From Stropharia rugosoannulata (lineage: Eukaryota; Basidiomycota; Agaricomycetes; Agaricales; Strophariaceae): a stretch of 64,000 nt of DNA. The notes under the pieces were generated by a model. That model was not told the origin of the DNA. It saw only the letters and a list, made by a program, of their open reading frames with translations, and did no database searches. Below, in pieces: positions 35,049 to 46,456 of the stretch. The DNA is taken from NCBI GenBank assembly GCA_028532985.1, contig JANCIK010000002.1, positions 2,480,001 to 2,544,000 on the forward strand, written 5' to 3'. Numbering within the stretch: the stretch's first letter is position 1; every line of letters begins with the position of its first letter. The position numbers and the translations under genes are program-made.

Positions 35049-36530
35049 GTGTAGACTACTGACCGCACCAGTGGGAGCTATTTAATTATTTGAGTTTATG
35101 TCAGATAAAAGGCCAACATTAAAGTACCGCATATCAGAAGATTTTCATTCGAACCGTATGCTGTTGGATAAACGATGGACTGGATTCTGTTCAAAGAAGC
35201 ATATCCCTGGGTATTTAATAATACAGTGCGTGTAAATCGAGTAAAGAATTTCATGTCGATGTAGAGCACTCACCGGAAAACTTCCTTTGGAAATGTCGTC
35301 AAGTTCTGATATAGGCACGAGACGTTCTGTGGACTTCGGCGGCACAGGCTTAGATGGCGGAATAACGACCTCTTCGTATGTCTGGCTAATATTGAGTACT
35401 TAGTAAGATGTCCAAGGTAATATCGCACTTCGTTCATTTCCCTAGTTGTTCCCAAAGGTAACATATACTTAGAGCCATACTGAGATACAACATTTCCTTG
35501 AGTTATACTGCTTGAAGTATATACATGAGGCAGGACTTCGGCTTCAGGTTGCTTGGTATAAGATTTGAGCTGTATAAACCGCGCCAAGCGGTGAAAAGAC
35601 GTACTGCTACGCCTGTAAACATTGGTCGGGCGGCATTCACTTCGAATTGTTCTTGCATTCTCCGCCTCGCACTTTCAGCAAAGAGTGAATGCGTATCGGT
35701 ATCTTCCAAGAACGTCAGCTATACGTTTAAGCTTCGTAAAACGTTCCTACTTTCGGAGTGTCTTTGTCTTCTGCTTTCGGATACTCCTTCAGTTGCAGAT
35801 TCAAGGTCTCTATTCAACTTAATTATTGTGAAATTACGTTGGATGGTATTGAATTTGTTCATACTTTTCGTGCGACAGATTCGCGGTCATTTAGAATGCC
35901 CATAACAAGATCAATGTCATCGAAACCAAGGAGCTCCGCGAGCTCCTCGGATATCGCTTCATTGTTCCGTGTAGAAGTTATAATTCCCTGAAGTGACAGA
36001 ACCAAGTGCTCCGCATCAGGTTTTCTATAGTTTAAAACGTGTTAAGATGTTATGTTATCGGTGATAAACTTTATGAGACTGACTGATAGAGAAGGGAGAC
36101 CCATTGGTTTTCCGATGGCTGAAAGGAAGGAACTCCATCGGAGAGATACGTCCTCAGAACGGAATCTGACCATGGAACTTGGCCCTTTAAATCTTCCTCG
36201 TCAGACAAATCATTTTCTATTGTCGATGCGGGGTAAGAGGTGGATTTGGATAAACTATCATAGCATATGATGAGTTTGACTGGTGGACTAAATGCAGTAG
36301 CTGTCAAACCGACCGCGTCCATTCACCAGTCGCATTTCGATCAACTGTTTCCGCTTCCTTGGAGCTCAAAAGACCATCGAGGTGTTTTGCAATAGCAGAC
36401 ATTAGCAGGCAAGTCGATGCTGAGATGGTGTATGTACTGCCAGGTCGAAATACAAAGCAGAGATTTTAGCGTTCACAGCGAAGCGTACCTGATTTAGCAT
36501 CTGATTTGATGGAAGCATGCCGGTTCCCAT
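30398..36530 (-). CDS. SLH1: Ski2-like tandem-cassette helicase, Slh1/ASCC3-like
   Basis: Homolog of the RQT/ASCC helicase that splits stalled ribosomes. The ATG at 36530 gives [14 protein letters not shown]; the N-terminal region includes [15 protein letters not shown]. Before cassette 1 is [19 protein letters not shown]. Cassette 1: [15 protein letters not shown] (Walker A split by an intron), [55 protein letters not shown] and [18 protein letters not shown] Sec63 domain follows at about 33430-32680 ([20 protein letters not shown]). Cassette 2 has [18 protein letters not shown] but [11 protein letters not shown] where DExH is expected, then [18 protein letters not shown]. The protein stops soon after [18 protein letters not shown], with no second Sec63 domain. 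The start is 158 bp from the divergent SCOT gene. Confidence 0.9.
35018..35046. repeat. 29-nt A homopolymer inside the Walker A intron
   Basis: An uninterrupted run of A on the plus strand (T on the coding strand), lying in the intron that splits ICAPTGA from GKTDVAML of the helicase gene. The intron ends TTATGTAG before GGTAAAACGGACG. The run may act as an over-long pyrimidine tract and is a likely spot for length polymorphism or sequencing error. Confidence 0.9.
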
Positions 36531-36687
36531 GAAATCAGGTTCTCACTCACCTGCTCACACAAACATAATAGCAAGTGCGCACGTATTTCATGGTGCTCCG
36601 TTCCGTAACCCGCCCCGGACGCCTCTTACCCACCCACATCATCTCCAACGACCAAGGTCGAGCGTTTCCTGAAGAACGTAGCCTTCC
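36531..36687. promoter_or_regulatory. Compact divergent promoter, SLH1-like / SCOT
   Basis: 157 bp separate the two start codons, so both genes must share or overlap promoter elements. No named motif was identified. Confidence 0.5.
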
Positions 36688-38762
36688 ATGCTGCTGAAAT
36701 TGACGCGCTGCTACATTGCGGCACCTTCTTCTATAGCCGTCAAGGCTCTTGAATATGCTCGACTTTACAGTACGACTGCTGAAGTTCCTGGAAAATCAAA
36801 AGTATGGGCTTCAGCAGATGAGGCTGTTAAGGATATCAAGTCGGGTTCAATTCTCCTTTGTGCTGGTAATTGCCAAGTGACTATCTATTATGTTCAGTAC
36901 TCAGCGGTCTTTCAGGGTTCGGATTAGCTGGAATCCCAGGTAGGTTACGATTGCCATTTGGTCTGACGTCGCTCTTTCATTTCTCACGATACAGTGTAGA
37001 TACCCTACTCGAGGCATTAGCCAAGCGCAAAGACGAAGTGACAAACCTTACAGGCGTCTCCAATAATGCTGGAGGGGGCAATTCCGGACTGGGTTAGCAC
37101 GTCGTTCCATTGCTCTGCTCTAAGAATACTAACGAAGTCCCCATGAAGATAAACTGTTGAACACCAACCAGCTCAGCAAAGTCATTGCATCATATCCAGG
37201 AAGGTGCAATCACACTCTATGCTGATGCCAATAACGACACTCAAGTGCCTTCTTGTCTCCTCATTCTAGCAACAAGAATTTTGAAACCAGATACTTATCT
37301 GGAAATATTACTCTCGAGCTTGTACCGCAAGGCACCCTTGCTGAAAGGATACGCGCACATGCTGCAGGCATTCCAGGATTCTTCACGCCCACTGGTGCTT
37401 CCACTGCTGTTGAAGAGGGCACCATACCTCAACGCTACAACGAAGGTGGTGCTGCCAACGGCGTTGCCCTCCAAGGAATTCCCAAAGAATCCCGAGTAAT
37501 AGATGGTAAAAGATATATCCTTGAAACGGCTTTACCCGGCGATGTCGCCTTCGTGCGTGCATGGAAGGTCGATGAAGTCGGAAACTGCGTTTTCCGGTAA
37601 GCGCAACCTTCTATAAGCAGCGTCCCCTGCTGTTTACACGCCACAAGCTATGCTTCACAGAATTTTAGCACTGTAATGGGAAAGAATGCCAAGCTCACGA
37701 TTGTTGAGGTATGTTCTTCGTCAATATGACATGAAGCATTCTTGTAATTGTATCTATTTCAAGGCCGAAAACATAGTTCCAGTCGGCACTATCTCACCTA
37801 ATGCGATTCATCTTCCCGGAATATATGTCGACCGCATCGTGCCAGCTACTGTGGAGAAACGTATTGAAATATATACTCTCGCAAAAAATCCAGAGTCTTC
37901 GGAAGACACTTCAATTCCTCCAGAGAAGGCCGCTGCTATCGCTCAACGGCACCGTATAGCTAAGCGTGCTGCCAAGGAAATCAAAGATGGGTTCTATGTT
38001 AACCTCGGTATCGGAATGCCGACTCTTGTGCCAGAATATTTGGAACCCGGTGTCAGCGTATGGTTGCAAAGCGAAAACGGAATTCTTGGGATGGGCCCGT
38101 ATCCTACCGAAAAGGAGCTTGATGCGTGAGTGTTTACGCCGTGTAAACTCTTATTTGATTTAACTTTTGTCATTCACTAATCAGCGACTTGATTAATGCT
38201 GGCAAGGAGACAGTCACACTCTTACCTGGCGCTTCCATATTTGGTAAATGGTCCCACTAAACGGTAAATACAGCCAATTAACCTCGGTCTTTCACAAGAT
38301 TCTAGTGAATCCTTTGCTATGATTCGTGGTGGGCATGTCGACGTTGCGATTTTGGGGGTATGGTAAACTTCTTTAAATCAAATTGAAAAGGTGAATAATG
38401 CATTACAGGCAATGGAAGTTTCGAAAGCAGGAGATATCGCCAACTTCATGATCCCGGGCAAACTTCTTAGAGGCATTGGCGGCGCCATGGATCTGGTCTC
38501 GAACCCCGACAAGACTAAAGTCATTGCTGTAATGGAACACTGTTCTAAGAACGGCAAATCTAAAGTTCTTAATGAATGCTCCTTGCCTTTGACTGGAGCA
38601 CGAACAGTTAGCAAAATCATCACTGAACTCGCCGTGTTCGAAGTCAACCGAGCTGCCGGGACGATGGAACTTGTTGACATAGCTGAGGGCGTCACATTAG
38701 AAGAGGTGAAGGCCAAGACTGCTGCCGACTTCACTGTGCGGAGTAACTTGGGCACATTCTAA
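36688..38762 (+). CDS. Succinyl-CoA:3-ketoacid CoA transferase, mitochondrial (SCOT)
   Basis: Family I CoA transferase that activates acetoacetate with CoA from succinyl-CoA. The start at 36688 gives [20 protein letters not shown] followed by RLYSTTAEV, a plausible mitochondrial leader. The alpha-like half shows [71 protein letters not shown] and [20 protein letters not shown]. The beta-like half shows [20 protein letters not shown] and [20 protein letters not shown], containing the catalytic glutamate in SENG, then [12 protein letters not shown] and [20 protein letters not shown]. It ends [10 protein letters not shown]. At least nine introns are present, and both halves are complete. Confidence 0.95.
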
Positions 38763-38842
38763 GGGATGAGCATCGGACTTCTCAGCATGGGTATCATTTC
38801 ACTATTTCGCTATGATGTCAAATGTCGGTATTATGGGTTAAA

Positions 38843-40601
38843 TCAATAACATATACGGATTATGTATGTTACAATAACCATTAAGGTAGCAAAGAAGTAA
38901 GATGAGCGGTGGTTGAATAACCTTCCCCAGGTATGTAGTGATGGTGTCCATACCCACATCCAAAATATTGCCCTCAATCTCCCGTAGTCCAGATATGTGG
39001 GCATCCCTTTGTTCGTGGCCATCTGTCGCATGGCAACGACATACCAGGCCATTTCGCTGCCCGCACCGATAATTTTGATTTTCGGTAGTATTGACCACAC
39101 TTCATAGAGATTCATTACTATACCATCCTCAAAATTTGGCTCTGGAACGAAACACTGGTTTTCCAAAGCATTATTCTTGCGTCCTTCAAGAATAATCCTA
39201 GGGAGGTCCGGATGCAGAACCGATGCTCTACCTATGCCTAGTAGATCCGAATGTCTACAGGTTAATGCTGAGTTAAGTAGCTTCGTGCTTTTGAGACCTC
39301 CGGTGAGCAGAATGAGCGGTACAGGCGTTGCTATCGTGTCCCGCAGAGGCTCAAGGGCCTCCAGAACTCTATGAGAGAACCTAAAGAAGAAAGCTTGCCG
39401 CTGAGACCGTGGGGCGCTGTGACCCATAAACTCTGGAGAAAGCAAGTATGAGTCTGGTAATGTGTTCACGGTTATAGTATTCCTACCAGGACTCTCATAA
39501 TCACCCCCGCTGATTTCAATGAAATCGAATAGACCCCAAGTCGCCATGCATAGTATATGCTTCAGAGCATGTTTTTCCATATCGTTTATAGCCGTCTCAG
39601 ATAGGTATTCTACAACATTGAGTTTGATGCCTATAACAAAAGTACTTGATGTTTTCTCTCGAATGTAGGTGGCAATAGTTCCAAGGATATCTGGTGTATG
39701 GTCCGTTGAGTAAATATCTTCTCTTTTATTGCTCTGAATTGACATTCAGCACATCTGGAAAAGAGAATAATAGGATGCGAGTACCTTAGGGGAAAGAAAC
39801 TGGGCAAGAAGGTCTAAATAAAGAAGTCAATCACCAATCTTGCAGAAGGTAAGATACTGACATCCGTGCGCTGCGTGAAGCTGAACGCCATCAAATCCAG
39901 TTCGATAGGCAAGCACTGCCCCATCTACAAATCGGTCGATAACCCAATGAATGTCGGTTTGCGACATAGCCTTAGGAACCTGGAACATGAGAGCATTTAA
40001 GCCCCGGGATATCCTAGACGAGTCGCTCGGGGCAACACGAACAGCACTTGGTGCCAGTGGTGGCTGAAATGGCATTCGCCCACCGAGAAAATTCATCGAC
40101 TGCCGTCCTGCATGGCTCAGCTGCATAATTGCCAGAGTCCTGTTCTGAAGAGCAGGCGTAGAGTCATCCGCCACAGAGTTGATACCGTGCATGGCGTCAG
40201 CCCACTGCCTGAAAGGAATCATAGCGCTCTCTGTATTGATTTCCGAAGGTTTGGGAAGAACAACGTCCCTCCCGAGAGTGAGATGGTCCCCAGTCACCAT
40301 CACATTTCCGGTTATGACCATTCCCCAACCGTGTTTTGCCCATTCCAGATATAAGTTAAGATGGTGTGAATTCGGAGGCCCCCCACCGAACGTGGCTAAG
40401 TGTTCATACATTGCTACCTGAAGAACATTTAAATATACGTGGTGAAGACGAACAGCTCTGGTCCGCCGGTCTAACCTTGACTAGTCTATTTCGAATTCTT
40501 CTTCCAGAAGGGAGGGCCAAAGTTTGGAATATGCTAACCGACTCAGTTGGCATTTCCCCTGAGTGTGCGGCGTCTTCAGAGTGAACTTGTTGCTGCTTCA
40601 T
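38843..40601 (-). CDS. NADH:flavin oxidoreductase (old yellow enzyme family) with hydrophobic C-tail
   Basis: FMN-dependent ene-reductase-type TIM barrel. The start at 40601 gives MKQQQVHSEDAAHSGEMPTE, then IFQTLALPSGRRIRNRLVKV, AMYEHLATFGGGPPNSHHLN, WGMVITGNVMVTGDHLTL, IMQLSHAGRQSMNFLGG and TGFDGVQLHAAHG (substrate/FMN face), ending the first long block near 39830. The second block continues IGIKLNVVEYLSET, FDFIEISGGDYESPG, PLILLTGGLKSTKLLNS and LGIGRASVLHPDLPRIILEG. The last 20 residues, SSYFFATLMVIVTYIIRICY, are strongly hydrophobic and may be a membrane anchor. The substrate is unknown. Confidence 0.92.
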
Positions 40602-41498
40602 GTTGTCTTGTCACCAAATGAATAAGTACGCGTAATACACGCCTATATAGAGAGGTGAGTATTTAAACGTTTAGACGTTCCGCAAGTCCTGACATATAAT
40701 AGAGTAACAACCAGCCTAGTGACTAGAGCAAGTCGAAAGTCGAATTGAACGTCAGATGATTATTCTCGATTCTCTGGCAAAAAGCAACTCAGTGTCAAGC
40801 AAAAGATTTAGAATGAAACACAATTCACACAAAATGGAAAACCAACAAAGGGCCATTGCTAAGGTCTAGACGGTGTGCTTTTAGGCTGGTTCGAGGTACA
40901 TACATACGAGACAAAATCCGAGTTCAGTTTGACCCGCATCTCCGAGGCACGTGCGAATAAGCGACATCGTAGAAATAGAAAACCTACATAGAAAGCCGCT
41001 TGAACAACGTCCGCGGCACGTCCTTATAGATCAAATTAGATTAATAATCTCTTTCAATTGCCTAAATGATTAAGAATAAACTTCATACACACACAAGTCC
41101 AGCAACTGTATATAGCTTCAATTGCTCTCTAATGGTTACAGATACATACGTACCCTGTCTCAACCGGTAGACCTGTTTTCAATGCTTGACGCCAATCATC
41201 GATTTCAAGCTGGGATGTCTTCAAAGCGACTTTCAATGTTGACTGCGTAGGTGCAATATCGAGGCTCTCAAGTTGCAGAGTACTTTCACAAGTGATGAAG
41301 AAAACGATATGCTATGCCGTCTCGCAATAAGGGATCAAGGGATCATTTGAATTGCTCCTCCAATTGGTGTCTATGCAACTCTTGAGTGAGTATTATTGGA
41401 TATCGAGTCTGCCAAGATTCCATTCAGATTCTACCTCTTTTTCACTATATTTTGTGGAAAAAAGGTGCATTTCGCAACGTTATATGAGTCATAACTTA
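40602..41498. other. Intergenic region between OYE-type gene and HEM12
   Basis: About 900 bp. It holds the upstream region of the oxidoreductase (40602-41030) and a stretch of possible decayed coding sequence (41031-41415, listed separately). No repeat or RNA gene was recognised. Confidence 0.4.
41031..41415 (-). pseudogene. Possible relic of a protein-coding gene
   Basis: On the minus strand one frame reads RYPIILTQELHRHQLEEQFK, a TGA, then SLDPLLRDGIAYRFLHHL and another TGA. One base away the frame continues as STLQLESLDIAPTQSTLKVA, LKTSQLEIDDWRQALKTGLP and VETG, followed by a good donor (GTACGT) and an acceptor (CATTTAG) to QLKEIINLI and a stop at 41031. The residue usage looks like real helical protein, but no single reading joins the parts. 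I do not recognise the parent family. It could also be a real small gene with an exon structure I have missed. Confidence 0.3.
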
Positions 41499-42749
41499 TT
41501 ACAGAGCCGAGTACTTCTGGACACATTCAAGGAACCACCGCAAATCCTCTGGATTAACTTCTGGTGTAATTCCATGACCAAGATTCGCAATCCAGCCTCC
41601 GCCTCCAGCGCGGAAACCTTCACTCATGCGCTTGACTGCCGCTTCTATGGCATCCCTTCCGCCGTAAAGAACATTCGGGTCCATATTACCCTGCAACGCT
41701 ACTTTGTCGCCGACCAATTTGCGCGCAACAAGCGGATCAATACACCAGTCGAGACCCAAAACGTCGTATCCTGCATTTTGCGCAAGGAATCCCAATGCAT
41801 GGTTTGCACCTTTAGCAAATAGTGTCATTGGGACGACTTCAAGGCCCTCTTCAGTCAGGCGTCTACGGACTTTGGTTGATATGTGCTTTAGGGTTGGGTA
41901 GGAGAATTGGTCGAAGTCGTAAGGTGAAAGCTCGTTGGCCCATGAATCGAACACTTGTAAGAGCTTATATACTGTGTCAGATAAAATAGTAAGGGAGAAC
42001 AGATAACCGCTGACCTGAGCTCCAGCCTTGACTTGCCCGACGAGGAATTCGGCACAAACATCTGCGATCCGTAACAAAAGGGCTTTGGATTCCTCTGGAT
42101 ATTTGAACAACCATGTTTTGGCCTTCTGCAATGTTTTACTTCCGCCCCCTTCGATCATGTACGCGAAGAGTGTCCAAGGTGCGCCACAGAATCCAATCAG
42201 AGGGACTTCGCCGTTCAAAGCAATCCTGGTCTCTGTGATGGCCTGGAAAACGTAACCGAGCTCTTTCTGAATATCTACCACCTTGTGTAGTTTGTTTACA
42301 TCCGCAGGTGTTACGAGGGGGTCAGGGAAATGGGGTCCAGGGTTCATTATAACTTCCATGCCCATGGCTTGAGGGACAACCAGGATGTCGCTAAATATGA
42401 TAGACGCATCCAGCAGTCCTGAGTATCGTCGAATGGGTTGTACGGTGACTTCAGTGGCAAGCGCGGGCGTGCGGCAGACCTCGAAGAACGGGTGCGATTC
42501 GCGTACTTTGCGGAATTCTTCACATAATCATCAGAGCCATCAGAGCTACATGCTTTACAAGGGCGTATGCGATTTACCAGGAAGGTATCGGCCAGCTTGC
42601 CGCATCACCCATGCTGGCGCTCGCTCCGTCTTTTCGCCTAGAGTGCGCGATTAGTTACATGATCGGGAAGATATCATTGTGCATTACTCACCACGAGCAG
42701 CCCTGAGAAGAAGATCGTTCTTAAGAGGAGGGAAGGTTATGGAAGACAT
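41499..42749 (-). CDS. HEM12: Uroporphyrinogen decarboxylase
   Basis: Heme pathway enzyme removing four acetate carboxyls from uroporphyrinogen III to give coproporphyrinogen III; cytosolic. The ATG at 42749 gives MSSITFPPLKNDLLLRAARG. The UROD signature 1, APAWVMRQAGRYLP, ends at a splice donor and continues EFRKVRESHPFFEVCRTPAL. The catalytic Asp lies in LLDASIIFSDILVVPQAMGM. Then come IGFCGAPWTLFAYMIEGGGS (signature 2), LLQVFDSWANELSPYDF, PMTLFAKGANHALGFLAQ, VALQGNMDPNVLYGGRDAIE and the end ANLGHGITPEVNPEDLRWFL...KYSAL. Length is about 365 residues, normal for the family. It is divergent from SHG1. Confidence 0.97.
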
Positions 42750-43142
42750 TTGAATGAATGCTAGATATCTCTGCGAGCAGGCTTTTATTGAGTGGCAAGG
42801 CGATGATTCCACGGGAGCCAACCGGCAGGGAAGAGAGAATAAAGTGTGGGTACAGGCTGTTCGGGTGTGCAAAATGGATATCACACCGACAGACACCGAC
42901 GCAATACCGGACATCGATCAATGATTGCTCCCTCTTTCTCACGATTTGGGACACCATCTTCGATTCCAAGCGAAAAAAGGTTCTAAAGTTACAGGATGTG
43001 AGCAAACTGTATAGGCAGTCTGCAAGCGCATACAAGATCGCAGGATCTTATCAGTTACTACTCTAAGTATGTGATCAGCCGACGGGAGGCGGCTCTAAAT
43101 TCGGCAAACACAACGGTAGTGTGCACCCACTACGCGCCCATT
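42750..43142. promoter_or_regulatory. Divergent promoter region, HEM12 / SHG1
   Basis: 393 bp between divergent start codons. No coding segment or repeat is supported. Confidence 0.4.
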
Positions 43143-44002
43143 ATGCCTATCGACAGTCCGGCTGCCCTCGTTGAAGAGTGAGACTCCATCTCGTCCGTAT
43201 CTCAGTCCAATTGAACTGGAGCATACTAGATTCAAAAAGTCAGGAGAATTTGATCGGCTGCGAAGAGAGCTGCTAGCCCAGTTCCAGCAGGTGTGGACTG
43301 ATTTGTGCGACAATCTATTTGGCTAATGGAATGTTCAAGGAATCATATGCAGCTTTAAAGGCTAGGGTAGAAGAAATAGCGCGCCAGAGGTTGGCAACAG
43401 ATTCGCGGCTCCAGTACCAACCAACAGATGTTGCTATCAAGGAACTCATCCAAGAAGTTGAAAGGTGAGCATGAACTCTACTTTCAGAGCCAGCCCTGTC
43501 TAAGGATGTGCCAGATACCCAATAGTTGAACGTGCTGTCTCAGAGGGTCGAATATTCTCAGATTCAGAATTTTTGGCCAATGTGCAATCCTCGGTACAGA
43601 GAATCTTGCAGGAAGATAGAAAGAAGAGAGCTTCATCGTCGCCAGGTATGCTCTCCATTAACGCAAATTGCTGTCGCTTTATCTTTCCCAGCAGTCATGG
43701 CTGGTAATCTTGACCATGAAGAGCCCAAGTTGGAGAAAGTTGAGGCGTCGAAGAATGACCAGAAAAACAAGGTGCCCGATACATTGCTAATGAATGGCGT
43801 AGGTTTAATAAACAATTGTCCACCCTCTACGGCATCGACGAAATTTAACAACGAAGAGAGTGGGAAATTAAACACCGCCATCTCCCAGCCCGAAACCCGT
43901 CAGAAATCTTCTGAAGCTGCAATGGGTGGAACAACTGTTCCATATAGCAATACTCCACGGCCTACTTCGTCGAACATGAACTTAGATATGCCTGGAGAAT
44001 AA
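43143..44002 (+). CDS. SHG1: Set1/COMPASS complex subunit Shg1 (BOD1/SHG1 domain)
   Basis: Histone H3K4 methyltransferase complex component. Exon 1 (ATG at 43143) MPIDSPAALVEE splices to FKKSGEFDRLRRELLAQFQQ, then GMFKESYAALKARVEEIARQ, LATDSRLQYQPTDVAIKELI and YPIVERAVSEGRIFSDSEFL. This is the complete BOD1/SHG1 helical domain (EFKKSGxFDxLR...). The rest, from about 43690, is a low-complexity polar tail (NLDHEEPKLEKVEASKNDQK...NMNLDMPGE). Length is about 230 residues. Family identity is strong; function in this organism is by homology. Confidence 0.92.
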
Positions 44003-44230
44003 TCAGAGATCTTAATACGGCAAACCTATTGGCACTTGACATTGATAAAAAAACATCATATCATGCCATTGCTGAACTCATGGTACATAATACAGATGAC
44101 CGTCATTGTACTACATACAGGTTACAAAGCTTGACGCTGTATTCAGAGTGACTGGGCGAGGTGAACGAGTATAAATCAAGAAAGCAATAAAAATACTTCA
44201 AAAACGATAATTGTCTTGTAAATAGTGTAT

Positions 44231-46456
44231 TCATGATGTTTCCGCCAAAATCAACGAAACGGCCTTCTCTGAACGAGGAGTGATACAACATTGGAATGGT
44301 TCGGGATGGCTAGCAATGACGTTAAACAAAAAAGTTAAGAAGCTGAAGCTACAGTAACATACCTTATTGTGCCCCTGGTATTTTCGTGTCGAGGTTCTAC
44401 CACCAGCCCGTTCTCAATGCGCTTTGAAACATCGAATACTGCCAAGGCCATTGCACAAGTGATAAAAATTGAGGCATCAGCCATGTGTATTCCTACGAAG
44501 GTGGAGTCGCATTAGCTTAATATAAGTAGAAGCATAAGGACAGGGGAAGCTAGGGGAAGCTGTACCTGGACATGTCCTATATTAAGAAGCCATCAGCCCG
44601 CGCAGTTACTAGGTCACAAAAAAGGACTCGCCTTCTCCCAAATCCAAAGCAAACTTCGCGTGGATCTGGCTCAGGCGCTTCGCCTTTTGGAGGCAAGAAA
44701 CGGTCGGGATTAAATTCAAACGGATTTTTATAAACTCTGGGATCATGAGCAATTTGCCTACAGGGCTGTCAGAAGCCTAATACATAATGAAATTGAAGGC
44801 AGCGCTCACCAGATATTAGGAATGACAAGGGCACCCTTCGGTATTAAATAACCTTCATGCACATCGTCTTGCATGACTCGATGTGGAACAGCTAGTATGC
44901 CAAGGAATTAGTACGTACGTGTTGTCGGCACGCAATTAATTCCTAACTAACCTGTGGGAGCCACGCTATGCCAACGAAAGACCTCAAGGACAAGTGCATT
45001 GATGTAAGATAGCGATGGTCGATCATAATATGTTGGTAGTCTGTCATTCCCAACGACTGCGTCAATTTCCATCTGTGCCTTCTTCATTACATGAGGGTGA
45101 AGGGACAGAGCCAAAAAGAATGCATTCAAAGCTGAGACAGTCTAGGATTTAGTTAGCGACGAAAACATTTTAAAAGAAGATAAAGCTCACCGTATCGGCC
45201 GCACCTAGAACATGTTATATCAAAACTTAGAATAAAAAGGTACCATGAAAGACAGTAAAAATTGTACCAGAATATAGGCTTGCTGCACTCCATTTGAGGT
45301 CCAATTCCTCGTCAGCAGTCAAATGCTTGCTTTGCAGAAGGGTTGAGGTGAATGATACCTGCGCGGTACCAGTTGACTACGCAAATAACATAGGTATGAG
45401 ACAGGACGACTACTGATCATAAATGCAAGCTTACTATCTGTTGCTTTACGAAATCATGAGGACGATCCACCATTTCCTGCAAGGTTTGGGCCCACTGTGT
45501 AGCTTTTTGGCGAAACGTCGCGCCAGGAAACCATACAGGTACATAGCGCACTGAGTTGGCGGTCAGAGCAGCGCTTTAGTAGTTTACAACGCACATACTC
45601 GCAGGGATGAGGTCCACGAGAAATGCCCCTGGAGCTGTGGCCAAAGAAAATTGTTCAGTAGCAGTGTCTGCTAATTCTACGAAAGGGTCGTCATGTTCCT
45701 TTACTTCATAACCATGGGATATTCTCAAAATGACGGCGCCGGCAGTGCTAAGCAACAACAATAGAGTCAGTCATAAGATAAATGATCTAGTATATGCAAA
45801 CTCCGTACCGTCTGACATGAGCAGAAAACTGGTCGGGAGACGACAGAACGCGACGCAAAAAGCGCCGGCACTCTATTTCTTCGCTTGGATAGAATTGCTT
45901 CACGGCCGATGGAGTTCCTATGAGGCTATGGAATAGACGTCGAAAGCGACGAAAACGGTCACTATACGGCAAAAGAACCATAGTATTCTTCCATCCAACG
46001 AGCTCTCCAGCCATTTGAAGGACAGGACGATCCGAATATATTGCACTTTTCCTGTCCAACATGTCGTGGGCGACTCGAGCAGAATTTAATATTATCAATG
46101 GCTGGCCAAAGACTGTAACCGAGCAGATATCGCCTGATTTCAGGGAGGATGGATTAAAATTAACGATAAAACGTTTAAAAGGGGACTGTACCGTATATCT
46201 CTCCCCAGCGAGCAAACGTTACCCACTCCTTCTCTGTTGGCATATCTAACGCATTTCCAATGATGGGCAGGCCTTTGGGACCCGGTGGAAGTGTTGTCGT
46301 TTTACGCAGACGATGAAAAAAGACTACAACAGAAACAAGGAGGAAAACGAGGAGGATATCGACGGCAAGCAGGTAACTAAGGGACATTGGAAGAATCGAC
46401 GAAACGGCAAAGAGACGACGTAAGGATATAGGTTGTCCGCATAGCGATGAGTTCAT
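44231..46456 (-). CDS. Cytochrome P450 monooxygenase
   Basis: ER-anchored heme-thiolate monooxygenase. The start at 46456 (MNSSLCGQPIS) or the internal ATG at 46387 (MSLSYLLAVDILLVFLLVSV) precedes a membrane anchor and the hinge TTLPPGPKGLPIIGNAL. Later pieces: NSARVAHDMLDRKSAIYSDR, WKNTMVLLPYSDRFRRFRRL, the I-helix GAADT|TVSALNAFFLALS, ExxR in ALVLEVFRWHSVAPTG, VPHRVMQDDVHEGYLIPKGA and the PERF region NPFEFNPDRFLPPKGEAPEP. The heme loop is FGFGRR|TCPG|IHMADASIF, where TCP and the first base of the Gly codon come from an 11-nt microexon (44566-44576) after a GC-AG intron (donor at 44631-44630). The last exon ends VSLILAETS. The architecture is that of multi-intron agaricomycete P450s; the substrate is unknown. 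Confidence 0.93.
44566..44576 (-). other. 11-nt microexon carrying the P450 heme-ligand cysteine
   Basis: Minus strand: ATATAG|GACATGTCCAG|GTACAG. With the upstream exon ending GGGAGAAG and the downstream exon starting GAATACACATGGC, the joined reading is FGFGRRTCPGIHMAD, the exact P450 heme signature. The preceding intron starts GCGAGT, a GC donor. No alternative donor in the neighbourhood keeps Cys in frame. Confidence 0.85.
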
